From contig NZ_BSTD01000006.1 of assembly GCF_030269325.1 (NCBI RefSeq), positions 62,001 through 126,000 of the forward strand: a stretch of 64,000 nt of DNA, written 5' to 3'. The translations under genes were made by a program, and so were the position numbers. The first letter of the stretch is position 1, and each line of letters opens with the position of its first letter. The DNA is from Amycolatopsis sp. NBRC 101858 (GTDB lineage: Bacteria; Actinomycetota; Actinomycetes; Mycobacteriales; Pseudonocardiaceae). The notes below the pieces were generated by a model. The model made no database searches. It was not told the DNA's origin and saw nothing but the letters and a program-made list of their open reading frames with translations. Of the stretch, positions 34,174 through 42,623 are shown piece by piece.

Positions 34174-35318
34174 GAAGTGTATCCCAATCGCTTCGCGGCC
34201 AAGCCGGTGAGGATCTCGTTGGTGCCGCCGCCGATGCCGAGGATCCGGACGTCGCGGTAGTGGCGCTCCACTTCGGCCTCGCGCATGTAGCCGAGCCCGC
34301 CGTGCAGCTGGACGGCCTCGTTGACCACCCACTCGGCGGCCTCGACGGCGGTGTTCTTGGCGAAACAGGCCTCGGCGATGACCTCCTCGCCCGAGACGTG
34401 CCGGATCGCGGCCTGCCGGGCGTAGGTGCGCGCGACGTCGGTCCTGCGCGCCATCTCGGTGAGCTTGTGCTGCACGACCTGCCGCGAGATGAGCGGGCGG
34501 CCGAACGTCTCGCGCAGGCGGCACCAGTCGAGCGTCAGGTCGAGCGCCCGCTGGGCGTGCGAGTACGCCTGCACCGCAAGGGAAAGCCGTTCGGTGACGA
34601 ACTGGGTGGCCACCTGCGCGAACCCGCTGTTCTCGGCACCGACCAGGTTCTCCACCGGCACCCGGACGTCCACGTAGGACAGTTCGGCGGTGTCGGAGCA
34701 GAGCCAGCCCATTTTCTCGAGCTTGCGCGACACGGTGAACCCGGGCGTCCCGCGCTCGACGACGATCAGTGAAAGCCCGTGCGCGCCGTCACCGCCGGTG
34801 CGCACGACCGTCGTGACGAAGTCCGCGCGGCAGCCGGAGGTGATGTAGGTCTTGGCGCCGTTGATGACGTATTCGTCGCCCTCGCGCACCGCCGTCGTCC
34901 GGATCCCGGCGACGTCGGAGCCGCCGTCCGGCTCGGTGACGGCCAGCGAACCGATCTTGTCCCCGGCCAGCGTCGGGCGCACCCAGCGTTCGATCTGCAC
35001 CGGGTCGTTCGCCTCGGCGATGTGCGGGACGGCGATGCCGCAGGTGAACAACGACGCGAACAGCCCGCCGGAGCCGCCGGCGTAGTGCATCTCCTCGGCG
35101 ACGACGAGGGCGTCGAGGTAGTTGCCGTCGCCGCCGCCGATCTCCTCGGGGAACGCGACCCCGAGCAGGCCGAGGTCCCCGGCCTTGCGATGCAGGTCGC
35201 GCGGCAGCTCGCCGGCGCGCTCCCAGTCGTCGAGGTGCGGCAGGACCTCCTGCTCGACGAACCGGCGCACGGTCTTGCGCAGCTCGGCCCGCTCGGGCGT
35301 CCGGAAGGGGTCGGTCAC
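34170..35318 (-). CDS. acyl-CoA dehydrogenase 1
   Basis: 382 residues. TDPFRTPERAELRKTVRRFV, LAVTEPDGGSDVAGIRTTA at about 130, YVINGAKTYITSGCRADFV, and QLHGGLGYMREAEVERHYRDV near the end. The last helix reads GIGGGTNEIL, so the Glu376 position is Gly; isovaleryl-CoA and long-chain dehydrogenases also use a base on helix G instead. Works as an FAD homotetramer or homodimer in the cytosol. It starts at a GTG that overlaps the AtuA-like stop by 4 bases and is coupled to it. It is likely the first oxidation of the pathway. Confidence 0.9.
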   Translation of the reverse strand: MTDPFRTPERAELRKTVRRFVEQEVLPHLDDWERAGELPRDLHRKAGDLGLLGVAFPEEIGGGDGNYLDALVVAEEMHYAGGSGGLFASLFTCGIAVPHIAEANDPVQIERWVRPTLAGDKIGSLAVTEPDGGSDVAGIRTTAVREGDEYVINGAKTYITSGCRADFVTTVVRTGGDGAHGLSLIVVERGTPGFTVSRKLEKMGWLCSDTAELSYVDVRVPVENLVGAENSGFAQVATQFVTERLSLAVQAYSHAQRALDLTLDWCRLRETFGRPLISRQVVQHKLTEMARRTDVARTYARQAAIRHVSGEEVIAEACFAKNTAVEAAEWVVNEAVQLHGGLGYMREAEVERHYRDVRILGIGGGTNEILTGLAAKRLGYTS

Positions 35319-37009
35319 CGGAGCACCTCGGGGATGTCGATCTCACGGGACCGCAGCCACTCGCCGAAGGCCTTGGCCTGCGGGTCGAACCGCGCCTGCG
35401 ACGCGACGCCCTCGCCGAGGATGCCCTCGACGACGAAGTTCATCGCCCGCAGGTTCGGCAGCAGGTAGCGCGTCACCGCCAGGTCGGCGGTCTCGGGCAG
35501 CAGCAGCTTGAACTCGGCGACGGTCAGCCGGTGCACCAGCCACCGCCAGGCCTCTTCCGAACGCACCCAAAGGCCGAGGTTGGCGTTGCCGCCCTTGTCG
35601 CCGCTGCGGGCACCGGCGATCGTGCCGAGCGGCACCCGGCGCACGGGGCCGTGGTCGAGCGGCTCGGGCAGCGCGGGCTCGTCCACTTCGGACAAGTCCA
35701 GAGTGGACGCCGAAGGCGCTATGTCGACACGCATGCCGTCCGGCAGCACGGCGACGTGCGGGACCTGCCCGGCGTCCACATAGGCCGCGGTGTAGACGCC
35801 GTACGGCGAAGCGTCGGACGGCGGCGCGGTGACGTGGAAGCCGGGGTAGCTGGCCAGCGCCAGCTCGACGGCGGCGCCGGTGAAGGCGCGTCCGGCGACC
35901 TTCGGGTCGGCGTCCTTGACGGCGACGTGCAGCAGGGCGCTCGCGGTCTGCTCGGTGTCGGCGTCGGCGTGGTCGGTCCGGGCCAGTGTCCACTGGACGT
36001 CGGCGGGCGGCCGCTCCTTGAGTGCCGCTTCGAGTTGTTCGCGCACCAGCGCGGCTTTCGCCTCGATGTCGAGTCCGGTGAGGACGAACGTCGTCTCGTT
36101 GCGGAAGCCGCCGAGGGTGTTGAGCGCGACCTTCAGGGTCGGCGGCGGAGCTTCCCCGCGGACGCCGGAGATGCGGACGCGGTCGGGGCCGTCTTCGGTC
36201 AGCGACAGCGTGTCGAACCGGGTCGTGACGTCCGGCCCGGCGTAGCGCGCGCCGGTGATTTCGTACAGCAGCTGCGCGGTGACCGTGCCCGCGGTGACCA
36301 CGCCACCGGTGCCCGGGTGCTTGGTGATGACACTGGAGCCGTCGGCCTCGATCTCGGCGATCGGGAAGCCCGGCACACCCAGGGAATGCTCGGTGAAGAA
36401 GGCGTAGTTCCCGCCGGTGGCCTGAGCGCCGCACTCGATGACGTGCCCGGCGGCGACCGCGCCGGCGAGGGCGTCGAAGTCGTCGCGAGCCCAGCCGTAG
36501 TGCGCGGCGGCGGGGCCGACGATCACCGAGGCGTCGGTGACCCGCCCGGTGACGACGACGTCCGCGCCCGCGTTGAGGCACTCCACGATGCCCCAGGCGC
36601 CGAGGTAGGCGTTGGCGGTCAACGGTTTCCCGAGACCCAGTTCGTCGGCGCGGGCGACGAGGTCGTCGCCTTCGACGTGCGCGATCTTGACGTCGAGGCC
36701 GAGCTTCGCCGCCAGTTCGCGCAGGGCGTCCGCGAGCCCGGCGGGATTGAGCCCGCCCGCGTTGGCGACGATCTTGACACCCTTTTCCTGCGCCAGCCCG
36801 AGGTTTTCTTCCATTTGCCGCAGGAAGGTCTTGGCGTAGCCGCGGTTCGCGTCCTTCATCCGGTCGCGGCCGAGGATGAGCATGGTCAGCTCGGCCAGAT
36901 AGTCGCCGGTCAGGACGTCGAGCGGGCCGCCGGTGAGCATCTCCCGGACCGCGCTGAAGCGGTCGCCGTAGAAGCCCGACGCGTTGCCGATGCGGTACAG
37001 CGATGTCAT
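35315..37009 (-). CDS. AtuA-like DUF1446 acyclic terpene utilisation protein
   Basis: 564 residues. The DUF1446 core has RIGNASGFYGDRFSAVREML, GDYLAELTMLIL, VKIVANAGGLNPAGLADAL, VVVTGRVTDASVIVGPAA and GHVIECGAQATGGNYAFF, all seen in AtuA proteins of Pseudomonas terpene pathways. The C-terminal part (about 470-564) with GARSGDKGGNANLGLWV is the AtuA-like domain fused in many actinobacterial members. Its catalytic role is not settled; it is essential for citronellol and geraniol use in pseudomonads. ATG 37009 overlaps the stop of the TIGR03084 gene. Confidence 0.9.
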   Translation of the reverse strand: MTSLYRIGNASGFYGDRFSAVREMLTGGPLDVLTGDYLAELTMLILGRDRMKDANRGYAKTFLRQMEENLGLAQEKGVKIVANAGGLNPAGLADALRELAAKLGLDVKIAHVEGDDLVARADELGLGKPLTANAYLGAWGIVECLNAGADVVVTGRVTDASVIVGPAAAHYGWARDDFDALAGAVAAGHVIECGAQATGGNYAFFTEHSLGVPGFPIAEIEADGSSVITKHPGTGGVVTAGTVTAQLLYEITGARYAGPDVTTRFDTLSLTEDGPDRVRISGVRGEAPPPTLKVALNTLGGFRNETTFVLTGLDIEAKAALVREQLEAALKERPPADVQWTLARTDHADADTEQTASALLHVAVKDADPKVAGRAFTGAAVELALASYPGFHVTAPPSDASPYGVYTAAYVDAGQVPHVAVLPDGMRVDIAPSASTLDLSEVDEPALPEPLDHGPVRRVPLGTIAGARSGDKGGNANLGLWVRSEEAWRWLVHRLTVAEFKLLLPETADLAVTRYLLPNLRAMNFVVEGILGEGVASQARFDPQAKAFGEWLRSREIDIPEVLR

Positions 37010-37830
37010 TGCCGCCTCCGCGGAGAAGAGTGCGTCGGCGGTGCGAACTGCCCCGGCTTCCGGCCTTCCCCCGGCGGACCGGCGAAGGCCTGCGCGATGG
37101 TCAGCCACTCCTCGACGTCGGCGCCGTGCGCGACCAGGTCGGTGTCGGCCGGGTGCCGCCGCTGGGTGACGACCAGGCAGAAGTCGACCGCGCTGCCGGT
37201 GAGCTTCTGCTCGGCGTCCTCGGGACCGAACGTCCAGGCGGAGCCGTCGGGCGCGGTCAGCTCGACGCGGAACTCCTCGGCCGGCGGCGCGAGCGAGTTG
37301 AGCAGGTAGGCGAAGTCGCGGGTGCGGGTGCCGAAGCGGGCGATGTGCCACAGCCGCGCGGTCGGCTCGCGGGTCAGGCCGAGCGCGTCGAAGACGTCCT
37401 GGCCGTGCGCCCAGGTCTCCATCAGGCGGGCGGTGACCATGGAGGCCGCGCTCATCGGCGGGCCGTACCAGGGCAGCTTCTGCCCGTCCGGCACCGCGGC
37501 CAGGGCCTCGGCGAGCTGCCTGCGGCCGGCCCGCCAGTCTTCGAGGATCTCCCGCGGCGGGCGCTCGGCCCCGGCGGCGGCGCCGTCGTCGACGTAGGTC
37601 TCCCCCGCTTTGAGGAGTTCTTCGACTTCGGCCTGCCAGTCTTCCGGGTGGGCCGCCGCGATGAAGGCCTTGCGGTCGGTCCAGGCCAGGTGGGCGATCT
37701 GGTGCGCGACAGTCCACCCCTCGGCGGGCGTCGCGCGTGCCCAGTCGGACTCGGGCAGGTTCGCCACCACGTCGTCGATCGCCAGTGATTCCGCGTCGAG
37801 ATCCCCGAGGATCACGCCGAGGTCCGCCAT
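37006..37830 (-). CDS. TIGR03084-family (maleylpyruvate isomerase N-domain) protein
   Basis: 274 residues. The DinB-like N-terminal fold carries WTVAHQIAHLAWTDRKAF with the metal His at about residue 48 and ARLMETWAHGQDVFDALG with further ligands at about 150. The C-terminal part (about 180-274) with FRVELTAPDGSAWTFGPEDA is the wHTH-like extension of the TIGR03084 family. It is the first gene of the minus-strand operon, just behind the divergent promoter, and always accompanies DUF1446/carboxylase clusters in actinobacteria as far as I recall. A mycothiol-linked or metal-dependent step is possible; the role is unknown. Confidence 0.85.
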   Translation of the reverse strand: MADLGVILGDLDAESLAIDDVVANLPESDWARATPAEGWTVAHQIAHLAWTDRKAFIAAAHPEDWQAEVEELLKAGETYVDDGAAAGAERPPREILEDWRAGRRQLAEALAAVPDGQKLPWYGPPMSAASMVTARLMETWAHGQDVFDALGLTREPTARLWHIARFGTRTRDFAYLLNSLAPPAEEFRVELTAPDGSAWTFGPEDAEQKLTGSAVDFCLVVTQRRHPADTDLVAHGADVEEWLTIAQAFAGPPGEGRKPGQFAPPTHSSPRRRQ

Positions 37831-37880
37831 CCGCCGCCTCCTTGCGTCCTGTCGCCCAGCGTCGCACCGGCCGCCGGAAA

Positions 37881-37898
37881 AATCAAGCACGCCTGATT
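37881..37898. promoter_or_regulatory. imperfect palindrome in divergent acyl-CoA promoter
   Basis: AATCAAGCACGCCTGATT is symmetric as AATCA-N-GC-N2-GC-N-TGATT. It lies between the TIGR03084 start (37830) and the hydratase start (37972) and is the best operator candidate for the operon's TetR regulator. Confidence 0.55.
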
Positions 37899-37971
37899 GT
37901 TTCACCCCGGACGCTGCGGACACACTATTGACATCTTGCCAGTAGTGGCGGACTGCAATACTTTCCTCACC

Positions 37972-38802
37972 ATGGCCGAGACCACCTACGCCGTCGCGGA
38001 CCGGATCGCCACGGTGACGTTGAACCGCCCCGAGGCGCGCAACGGCTACACGATCCGGATGGCCGACGAGCTCGGTGCCGCCATGGACCGCGCGGACCGC
38101 GACGAGGACGTCCGGGTCGTCGTGCTGACCGGCGCGGGCCAGGACTTCTGCGTCGGCGCCGACCTGTCGCAGGGCGGCTTCGACTTCGACCCGGCGACCG
38201 GCCCGGACGCGGCGTGGCAGGAACCCGCCGGCCGGTGCTCGAAGCGGATCTTCACGATGAACAAGCCGGTGATCGCGGCCCTGCACGGCGCGGCCGTCGG
38301 CGCGGGCAGCACGATCACGCTCCCCTGCGACTACCGCCTCGCTTCGGAGGACTCGCGGTTCGGCTTCGTGTTCACCCGCCGCGGCATCTACCCCGAAGGC
38401 GCGTCGGCGTGGTTCCTCCCCCGGCTCGTCGGGATGGGCACGGCGCTGGACTGGATGATCAGCGGCCGGGTGTTCCCCGCGGCGGAGGCCCTCGCCAAGG
38501 GCTTGGTGCACCAGGTTTTCCCGACCGGGACCGTGCTCGACGAGGCGTACCAGCTGGCTCGCGAGATCATCGCGAACACGGCGCCGGTGTCGGTCGCGGT
38601 GACCCGGCAGCTGCTCTACCGGATGGCGAGCGCCGAGTCGCCGTTCCCGGTGCACGAGCTCGATTCGAAGCTGATCGGCGGCCTGGGCACCAACGCGGAC
38701 GCCGTCGAAGGGGTCATGTCGTTCCTGCAGAAGCGGCCGCCGTCGTGGGGCCTGCGCGTGGACGAGGACCTGCCCGACTACCTTCCCTGGCTGGAGAAAT
38801 GA
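37972..38802 (+). CDS. enoyl-CoA hydratase/isomerase
   Basis: 276 residues of the crotonase fold: YAVADRIATVTLNRPEARN, VVVLTGAGQDFCVGADLSQ, KPVIAALHGAAVGAGSTITL (oxyanion hole at about 100-115) and LASEDSRFGFVFTRRGIYPE with Glu near 140. The insert GGFDFDPATGPDAAWQ is longer than in plain crotonases. In the Atu pathway this position (AtuE) hydrates isohexenylglutaconyl-CoA. TTGACA at 37928 may be the -35. Divergent from the carboxylase operon and coupled to the next gene by ATGA. Confidence 0.9.
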   Translation: MAETTYAVADRIATVTLNRPEARNGYTIRMADELGAAMDRADRDEDVRVVVLTGAGQDFCVGADLSQGGFDFDPATGPDAAWQEPAGRCSKRIFTMNKPVIAALHGAAVGAGSTITLPCDYRLASEDSRFGFVFTRRGIYPEGASAWFLPRLVGMGTALDWMISGRVFPAAEALAKGLVHQVFPTGTVLDEAYQLAREIIANTAPVSVAVTRQLLYRMASAESPFPVHELDSKLIGGLGTNADAVEGVMSFLQKRPPSWGLRVDEDLPDYLPWLEK

Positions 38803-39398
38803 GCCTCTACCCGCCGCAGCCCTGGAACCTGACCGCCGACGCCCGGGTGTCCATCTGGCGCGTGCCGGTGGCGGACCTGCCCGAGGTCGCCGCCGAGCCG
38901 CTGGTGATCGCCGGGCACGCGTCCGTCTTCACGGCGTGGATCGACTACACCCCGCCCGGGCAGATGGCGTACCACGAGCTGCTGGCCGCGGTGTCGATCA
39001 AGGCCCGGCGTGTGTCGTGCTCGATCACCGAGATCTGGGTCGACAGCGAGGCGTCCCTGGCCGGCGGCCGCGAGCTGTGGGCGATCCCGAAGGACTTGGC
39101 GACGCTGGACTTCACCGGTGGCCGCACGTTCACCGCGACCGCGGCCACGGCGGACGACTGGATCGCGACGGCGGCGTTCCGGCGCCGGGCCGGGCTGCCG
39201 GTGCGCCTGCCGACGTCGTTCGAGGTGGTCCAGGAACGCGACGGCCTGCTGCGGACCCCGGTCGGGGCGAAGGTCAGCCCGCGCCCGGCCTCGGCGGACT
39301 GGAGCTTCAACCCGGAGGGCCCGCTGGGCTACCTCGCGGGGCGGCGGCCGGTGGCGAGCCTGGAGCTCCCGAAGTCGGAGCTGCGCTTCGGCGCCTGA
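38799..39398 (+). CDS. acetoacetate-decarboxylase-like (ADC superfamily) protein
   Basis: 199 residues. The ADC fold is marked by WIDYTPPGQMAYHELLAAVS, WVDSEASLAGGRELWAIPKD and LATLDFTGG; in true decarboxylases the Schiff-base Lys sits in a G-x-E-x-x-G-x-P-K-K stretch, and GRELWAIPKD keeps one Lys there. Several ADC-like proteins catalyse aldol or dehydratase chemistry instead of decarboxylation, so the reaction is open. Its ATG overlaps the hydratase stop, so it is part of the pathway, with a substrate probably formed from the hydroxyacyl-CoA. It has no counterpart in the classic Atu or Liu operons. Confidence 0.82.
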   Translation: MSLYPPQPWNLTADARVSIWRVPVADLPEVAAEPLVIAGHASVFTAWIDYTPPGQMAYHELLAAVSIKARRVSCSITEIWVDSEASLAGGRELWAIPKDLATLDFTGGRTFTATAATADDWIATAAFRRRAGLPVRLPTSFEVVQERDGLLRTPVGAKVSPRPASADWSFNPEGPLGYLAGRRPVASLELPKSELRFGA

Positions 39399-39533
39399 GC
39401 CGACCCACCGGACCACCGGGCCCCCGTGGTCCGCTCTCCTCGCGGCGACCTCGGAACCTACTCGCGAGCCCTCCGCTCCGCCTCCTGAACTGCGCCTCTG
39501 GGTGATCACGTAACCCGGCAGGGTGAGCTCGCG

Positions 39534-39581
39534 ACACGCCATCTGGGGTCCCGCGCGCACATCGACCCCTACATGTAGTCT
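39534..39581 (+). promoter_or_regulatory. tandem NrdR-box-like sites before nrdAB
   Basis: Box 2 (39566-39581) contains the palindrome CTACATGTAG, and box 1 (39534-39549) reads ACACGCCATCTGGGGT. Both resemble the 16-bp NrdR consensus (core CTATAT/TAG-like), box 1 weakly. Their centres are 32 bp apart, three helical turns, as in known NrdR promoters. NrdR is a zinc/ATP-cone repressor of ribonucleotide reductase genes. Confidence 0.55.
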
Positions 39582-39655
39582 CTGGTGACCGGCAGGGCCC
39601 AGCGACGGGGAGACCGCTGCAGAGTACTGCCGGGCAGCTTTGAAGAACGTGCAGC

Positions 39656-39677
39656 GCACGGCCTCGCGAGGCCGTGC
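39656..39677 (+). promoter_or_regulatory. hairpin in nrdA leader
   Basis: Arms GCACGGCCT and AGGCCGTGC (perfect 9 bp) around CGCG lie about 35 bases before the nrdA ATG. It may stabilise the leader or affect initiation. The remaining parts of the 39399-39712 gap show no gene and no cobalamin riboswitch motifs. Confidence 0.5.
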
Positions 39678-39712
39678 GGCGATCCGACGCGCCCGAAAAC
39701 TTGGAGACACGC

Positions 39713-42610
39713 ATGTCAGTCGAAACCGGTCAGCGGCCCTCCGCCGCGGACACACCCACCGCGATCCGGGTCATCCGGCGGGACGGCAGCGTGTCGCCGT
39801 TCGACGCCGGGAAGATCTCGGTCGCGCTGACCAAGGCGTTCCTCGCGGTCGAGGGCGGCGACGCCGCCGCGTCCTCCCGCGTGCACCACGTCGTCGCCGA
39901 GCTGACCCAGCAGGTCGAGACCACCCTGCTGCGCCACGCCGGCCCCGAGACCGCCCTGCACATCGAGCAGATCCAGGACATCGTCGAGCTCGCGCTCATG
40001 CGCGGTGAGCACCACAAGGTCGCCCGCGCCTACGTCCTCTACCGCGACGAGCGCATGAAGGCCCGCGAGGCTGTCAAGCCGGCCGCGACCGAGGTCTCGC
40101 TGAACGTCAAGGGCGCCGACGGCGTCCTGCGCCCGCTCGACTGGGCCCGCGTGTCCCACGTCGTGGGCGAGGCCGTCGCCGGCCTCGAAGACGTCAGCGC
40201 CGAGCCGGTGCTGGCCGAGGCCAAGCGCAACCTCTACGACGGCATCAGCGCCGAGGAGCTGGCCCTGGCCCAGGTCCTGGCCGCCCGCGTGCTGGTCGAG
40301 CAGGAGCCGAACTACTCCTACGTCTCCGCCCGCCTGCTGCTGGACAAGCTGCGCGGCGAGGCCCTGAGCTACCTCGCGAAGAAGCCGCGCCTGGCCAGCC
40401 AGGACGAGATGGCGGCCGAGTACCCCGCGTACTTCCGCGCCTACCTGCGCCGCGCGGTCGAGCTGGAGCTGGTCGACGGCGAGCTGCTGTCCTTCGACCT
40501 GGACAAGATCACCGCCGCGATCGAGGCCAAGCGTGACCTCGACTTCGGCTTCCTCGGCCTGCAGACGCTCTACGACCGGTACTTCCAGCACCACGACGGC
40601 ACCCGCTTCGAGCTGCCGCAGGCGTTCTTCATGCGCGTCGCGATGGGCCTGGCGATCCGCGAGGACGACCGCGAAGCCCGCGCCATCGAGTTCTACGAGC
40701 TGCTCTCGACGTTCCACTTCATGGCCTCGACGCCGACGCTGTTCAACTCGGGCACCACCCGCGCGCAGCTGTCGTCCTGCTTCCTGACCACGGTGGACGA
40801 CGACCTGGACTCGATCTTCCAGGCCTACAAGAACAACGCGCTGCTGGCCAAGTACTCCGGCGGCCTCGGCAACGACTGGACCCCGGTCCGCGGCCTCGGC
40901 GCGCACATCAAGGGCACCAACGGCCAGTCGCAGGGCGTGGTGCCGTTCCTCAAGATCGCCAACGACACCGCCGTCGCGGTCAACCAGGGCGGCAAGCGCA
41001 AGGGCGCGGCCTGCGCGTACCTCGAGACGTGGCACGTGGACATCGAGGAGTTCCTCGACCTGCGCAAGAACACCGGTGACGACCGCCGCCGCACCCACGA
41101 CATGAACACCGCGAACTGGGTGCCCGACGAGTTCCTCCGCCGCGTCGAGGCCAACGCCGAGTGGACGCTGTTCTCGCCGAACGAGACCCCGGACCTGCAC
41201 GACCTCTACGGCAACGAGTTCGCCGCCCGCTACCGCGAGTACGAGGCGATGGCCGACCGCGGCGAGATCAAGGTGTTCCGCCGGATCCGCGCGGTGGAGC
41301 TGTGGCGCCGCATGCTGACCATGCTGTTCGAGACCGGCCACCCGTGGATCACGTTCAAGGACCCGTGCAACCTGCGCTCGCCGCAGCAGCACGTCGGCGT
41401 CGTGCACTCGTCCAACCTGTGCACCGAGATCACGCTGAACACCACCACCGACGAGGTCGCGGTCTGCAACCTCGGCTCGGTGAACCTGCTCAAGCACGTC
41501 ACCCCCGAGGGCCTGGACACGAAGCGCCTCGAGAAGACCGTGCGCACGGCCGTCCGCATGCTGGACAACGTGATCGACATCAACTTCTACACGATCCCGG
41601 AGGCGCGCCGCTCCAACCTGCGCCACCGCCCGGTCGGCCTGGGCATCATGGGCTTCCAGGACGCGCTGTTCGAGATCGGCGTCCCGTTCGCCTCCGCCGA
41701 GGCCGTGAAGTTCGCCGACGTCTCGATGGAGCACCTCTCCTACTACGCGATCTCGGCGTCGACCGACCTCGCCGAGGAGCGCGGGCAGTACCAGTCGTTC
41801 GAGGGTTCGCTGTGGAGCAAGGGCATCCTGCCGATCGACTCGCTGCAGCTGCTCATCGACGCGCGCCGCGGTGACGGCCTCGACATCGACACCTCGTCCA
41901 CTTTGGACTGGGCGCCGCTGCGCGAGCGCGTCAAGACCGTCGGCATGCGCAACTCCAACGTGATGGCGATCGCGCCGACCGCGACGATCTCCAACATCTC
42001 CGGCGTCGGCCAGTCGATCGAGCCGCTGTTCCAGAACCTGTTCGTCAAGTCGAACATGTCCGGCGACTTCACCGTGGTCAACCCGCACCTGGTCAAGAGC
42101 CTCAAGGAGCGCGGGCTGTGGGACGAGGTCATGGTGAGCGACCTCAAGTACTTCGACGGCTCCCTCGGCCAGATCGACCGCGTGCCGGACGACCTGAAGG
42201 CGCTGTACGCGACGGCGTTCGAGATCGAGTCGAAGTGGATCGTCGACGCCGGTTCGGTGCGCCAGAAGTGGATCGACCAGGCGCAGTCGCTGAACCTGTA
42301 CATCGCGGCGCCGAGCGGCCGCAAGCTCGACGAGCTGTACCGCTACGCGTGGCACAAGGGCCTCAAGACCACGTACTACCTGCGGGCGCAGTCTGCGACG
42401 CACGTGGAGAAGAGCACCCTGCGCGGCACCGACGGCAAGCTGAACGCCGTCTCGGCCACCCCGGCCCCGGCGGCGCCCGCGGCCGCTCCGGCCCCCGCGC
42501 CGACGCCCGCCCCGGCGCCGTCGCCGGCCCCGGCACCCGACGTGGACTTCGTCGCCACCGAAGGCGCCGCCTGCCGCATCGACGACCCCGACTGCGAAGC
42601 CTGCCAGTAA
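39713..42610 (+). CDS. nrdA: ribonucleoside-diphosphate reductase large subunit, two ATP-cones
   Basis: 965 residues. Residues about 14-105 (RVIRRDGSVSPFDAGKIS) form an ATP-cone, and about 125-210 (VLRPLDWARVSHVVGEAVAG, YSYVSARLLLDKL) look like a second, as in chlamydial NrdA. The catalytic barrel has the reducible Cys in LSSCFLTT (about 355), NLCTEI, CNLGSVNLL and PTATISNISGVG. After an Ala/Pro linker (about 920-950) the end DPDCEACQ gives the swinging C-terminal Cys pair. It makes deoxyribonucleotides with NrdB. The leader carries TTGGAGA before the ATG. Confidence 0.95.
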   Translation: MSVETGQRPSAADTPTAIRVIRRDGSVSPFDAGKISVALTKAFLAVEGGDAAASSRVHHVVAELTQQVETTLLRHAGPETALHIEQIQDIVELALMRGEHHKVARAYVLYRDERMKAREAVKPAATEVSLNVKGADGVLRPLDWARVSHVVGEAVAGLEDVSAEPVLAEAKRNLYDGISAEELALAQVLAARVLVEQEPNYSYVSARLLLDKLRGEALSYLAKKPRLASQDEMAAEYPAYFRAYLRRAVELELVDGELLSFDLDKITAAIEAKRDLDFGFLGLQTLYDRYFQHHDGTRFELPQAFFMRVAMGLAIREDDREARAIEFYELLSTFHFMASTPTLFNSGTTRAQLSSCFLTTVDDDLDSIFQAYKNNALLAKYSGGLGNDWTPVRGLGAHIKGTNGQSQGVVPFLKIANDTAVAVNQGGKRKGAACAYLETWHVDIEEFLDLRKNTGDDRRRTHDMNTANWVPDEFLRRVEANAEWTLFSPNETPDLHDLYGNEFAARYREYEAMADRGEIKVFRRIRAVELWRRMLTMLFETGHPWITFKDPCNLRSPQQHVGVVHSSNLCTEITLNTTTDEVAVCNLGSVNLLKHVTPEGLDTKRLEKTVRTAVRMLDNVIDINFYTIPEARRSNLRHRPVGLGIMGFQDALFEIGVPFASAEAVKFADVSMEHLSYYAISASTDLAEERGQYQSFEGSLWSKGILPIDSLQLLIDARRGDGLDIDTSSTLDWAPLRERVKTVGMRNSNVMAIAPTATISNISGVGQSIEPLFQNLFVKSNMSGDFTVVNPHLVKSLKERGLWDEVMVSDLKYFDGSLGQIDRVPDDLKALYATAFEIESKWIVDAGSVRQKWIDQAQSLNLYIAAPSGRKLDELYRYAWHKGLKTTYYLRAQSATHVEKSTLRGTDGKLNAVSATPAPAAPAAAPAPAPTPAPAPSPAPAPDVDFVATEGAACRIDDPDCEACQ

Positions 42611-42623
42611 GGAACTTGGGAAC

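Noticed and set aside
39580..39712. cobalamin riboswitch in the nrdA leader
   Set aside because: The B12 box and the conserved GCCACTG-like cores are absent; only a simple hairpin is present.
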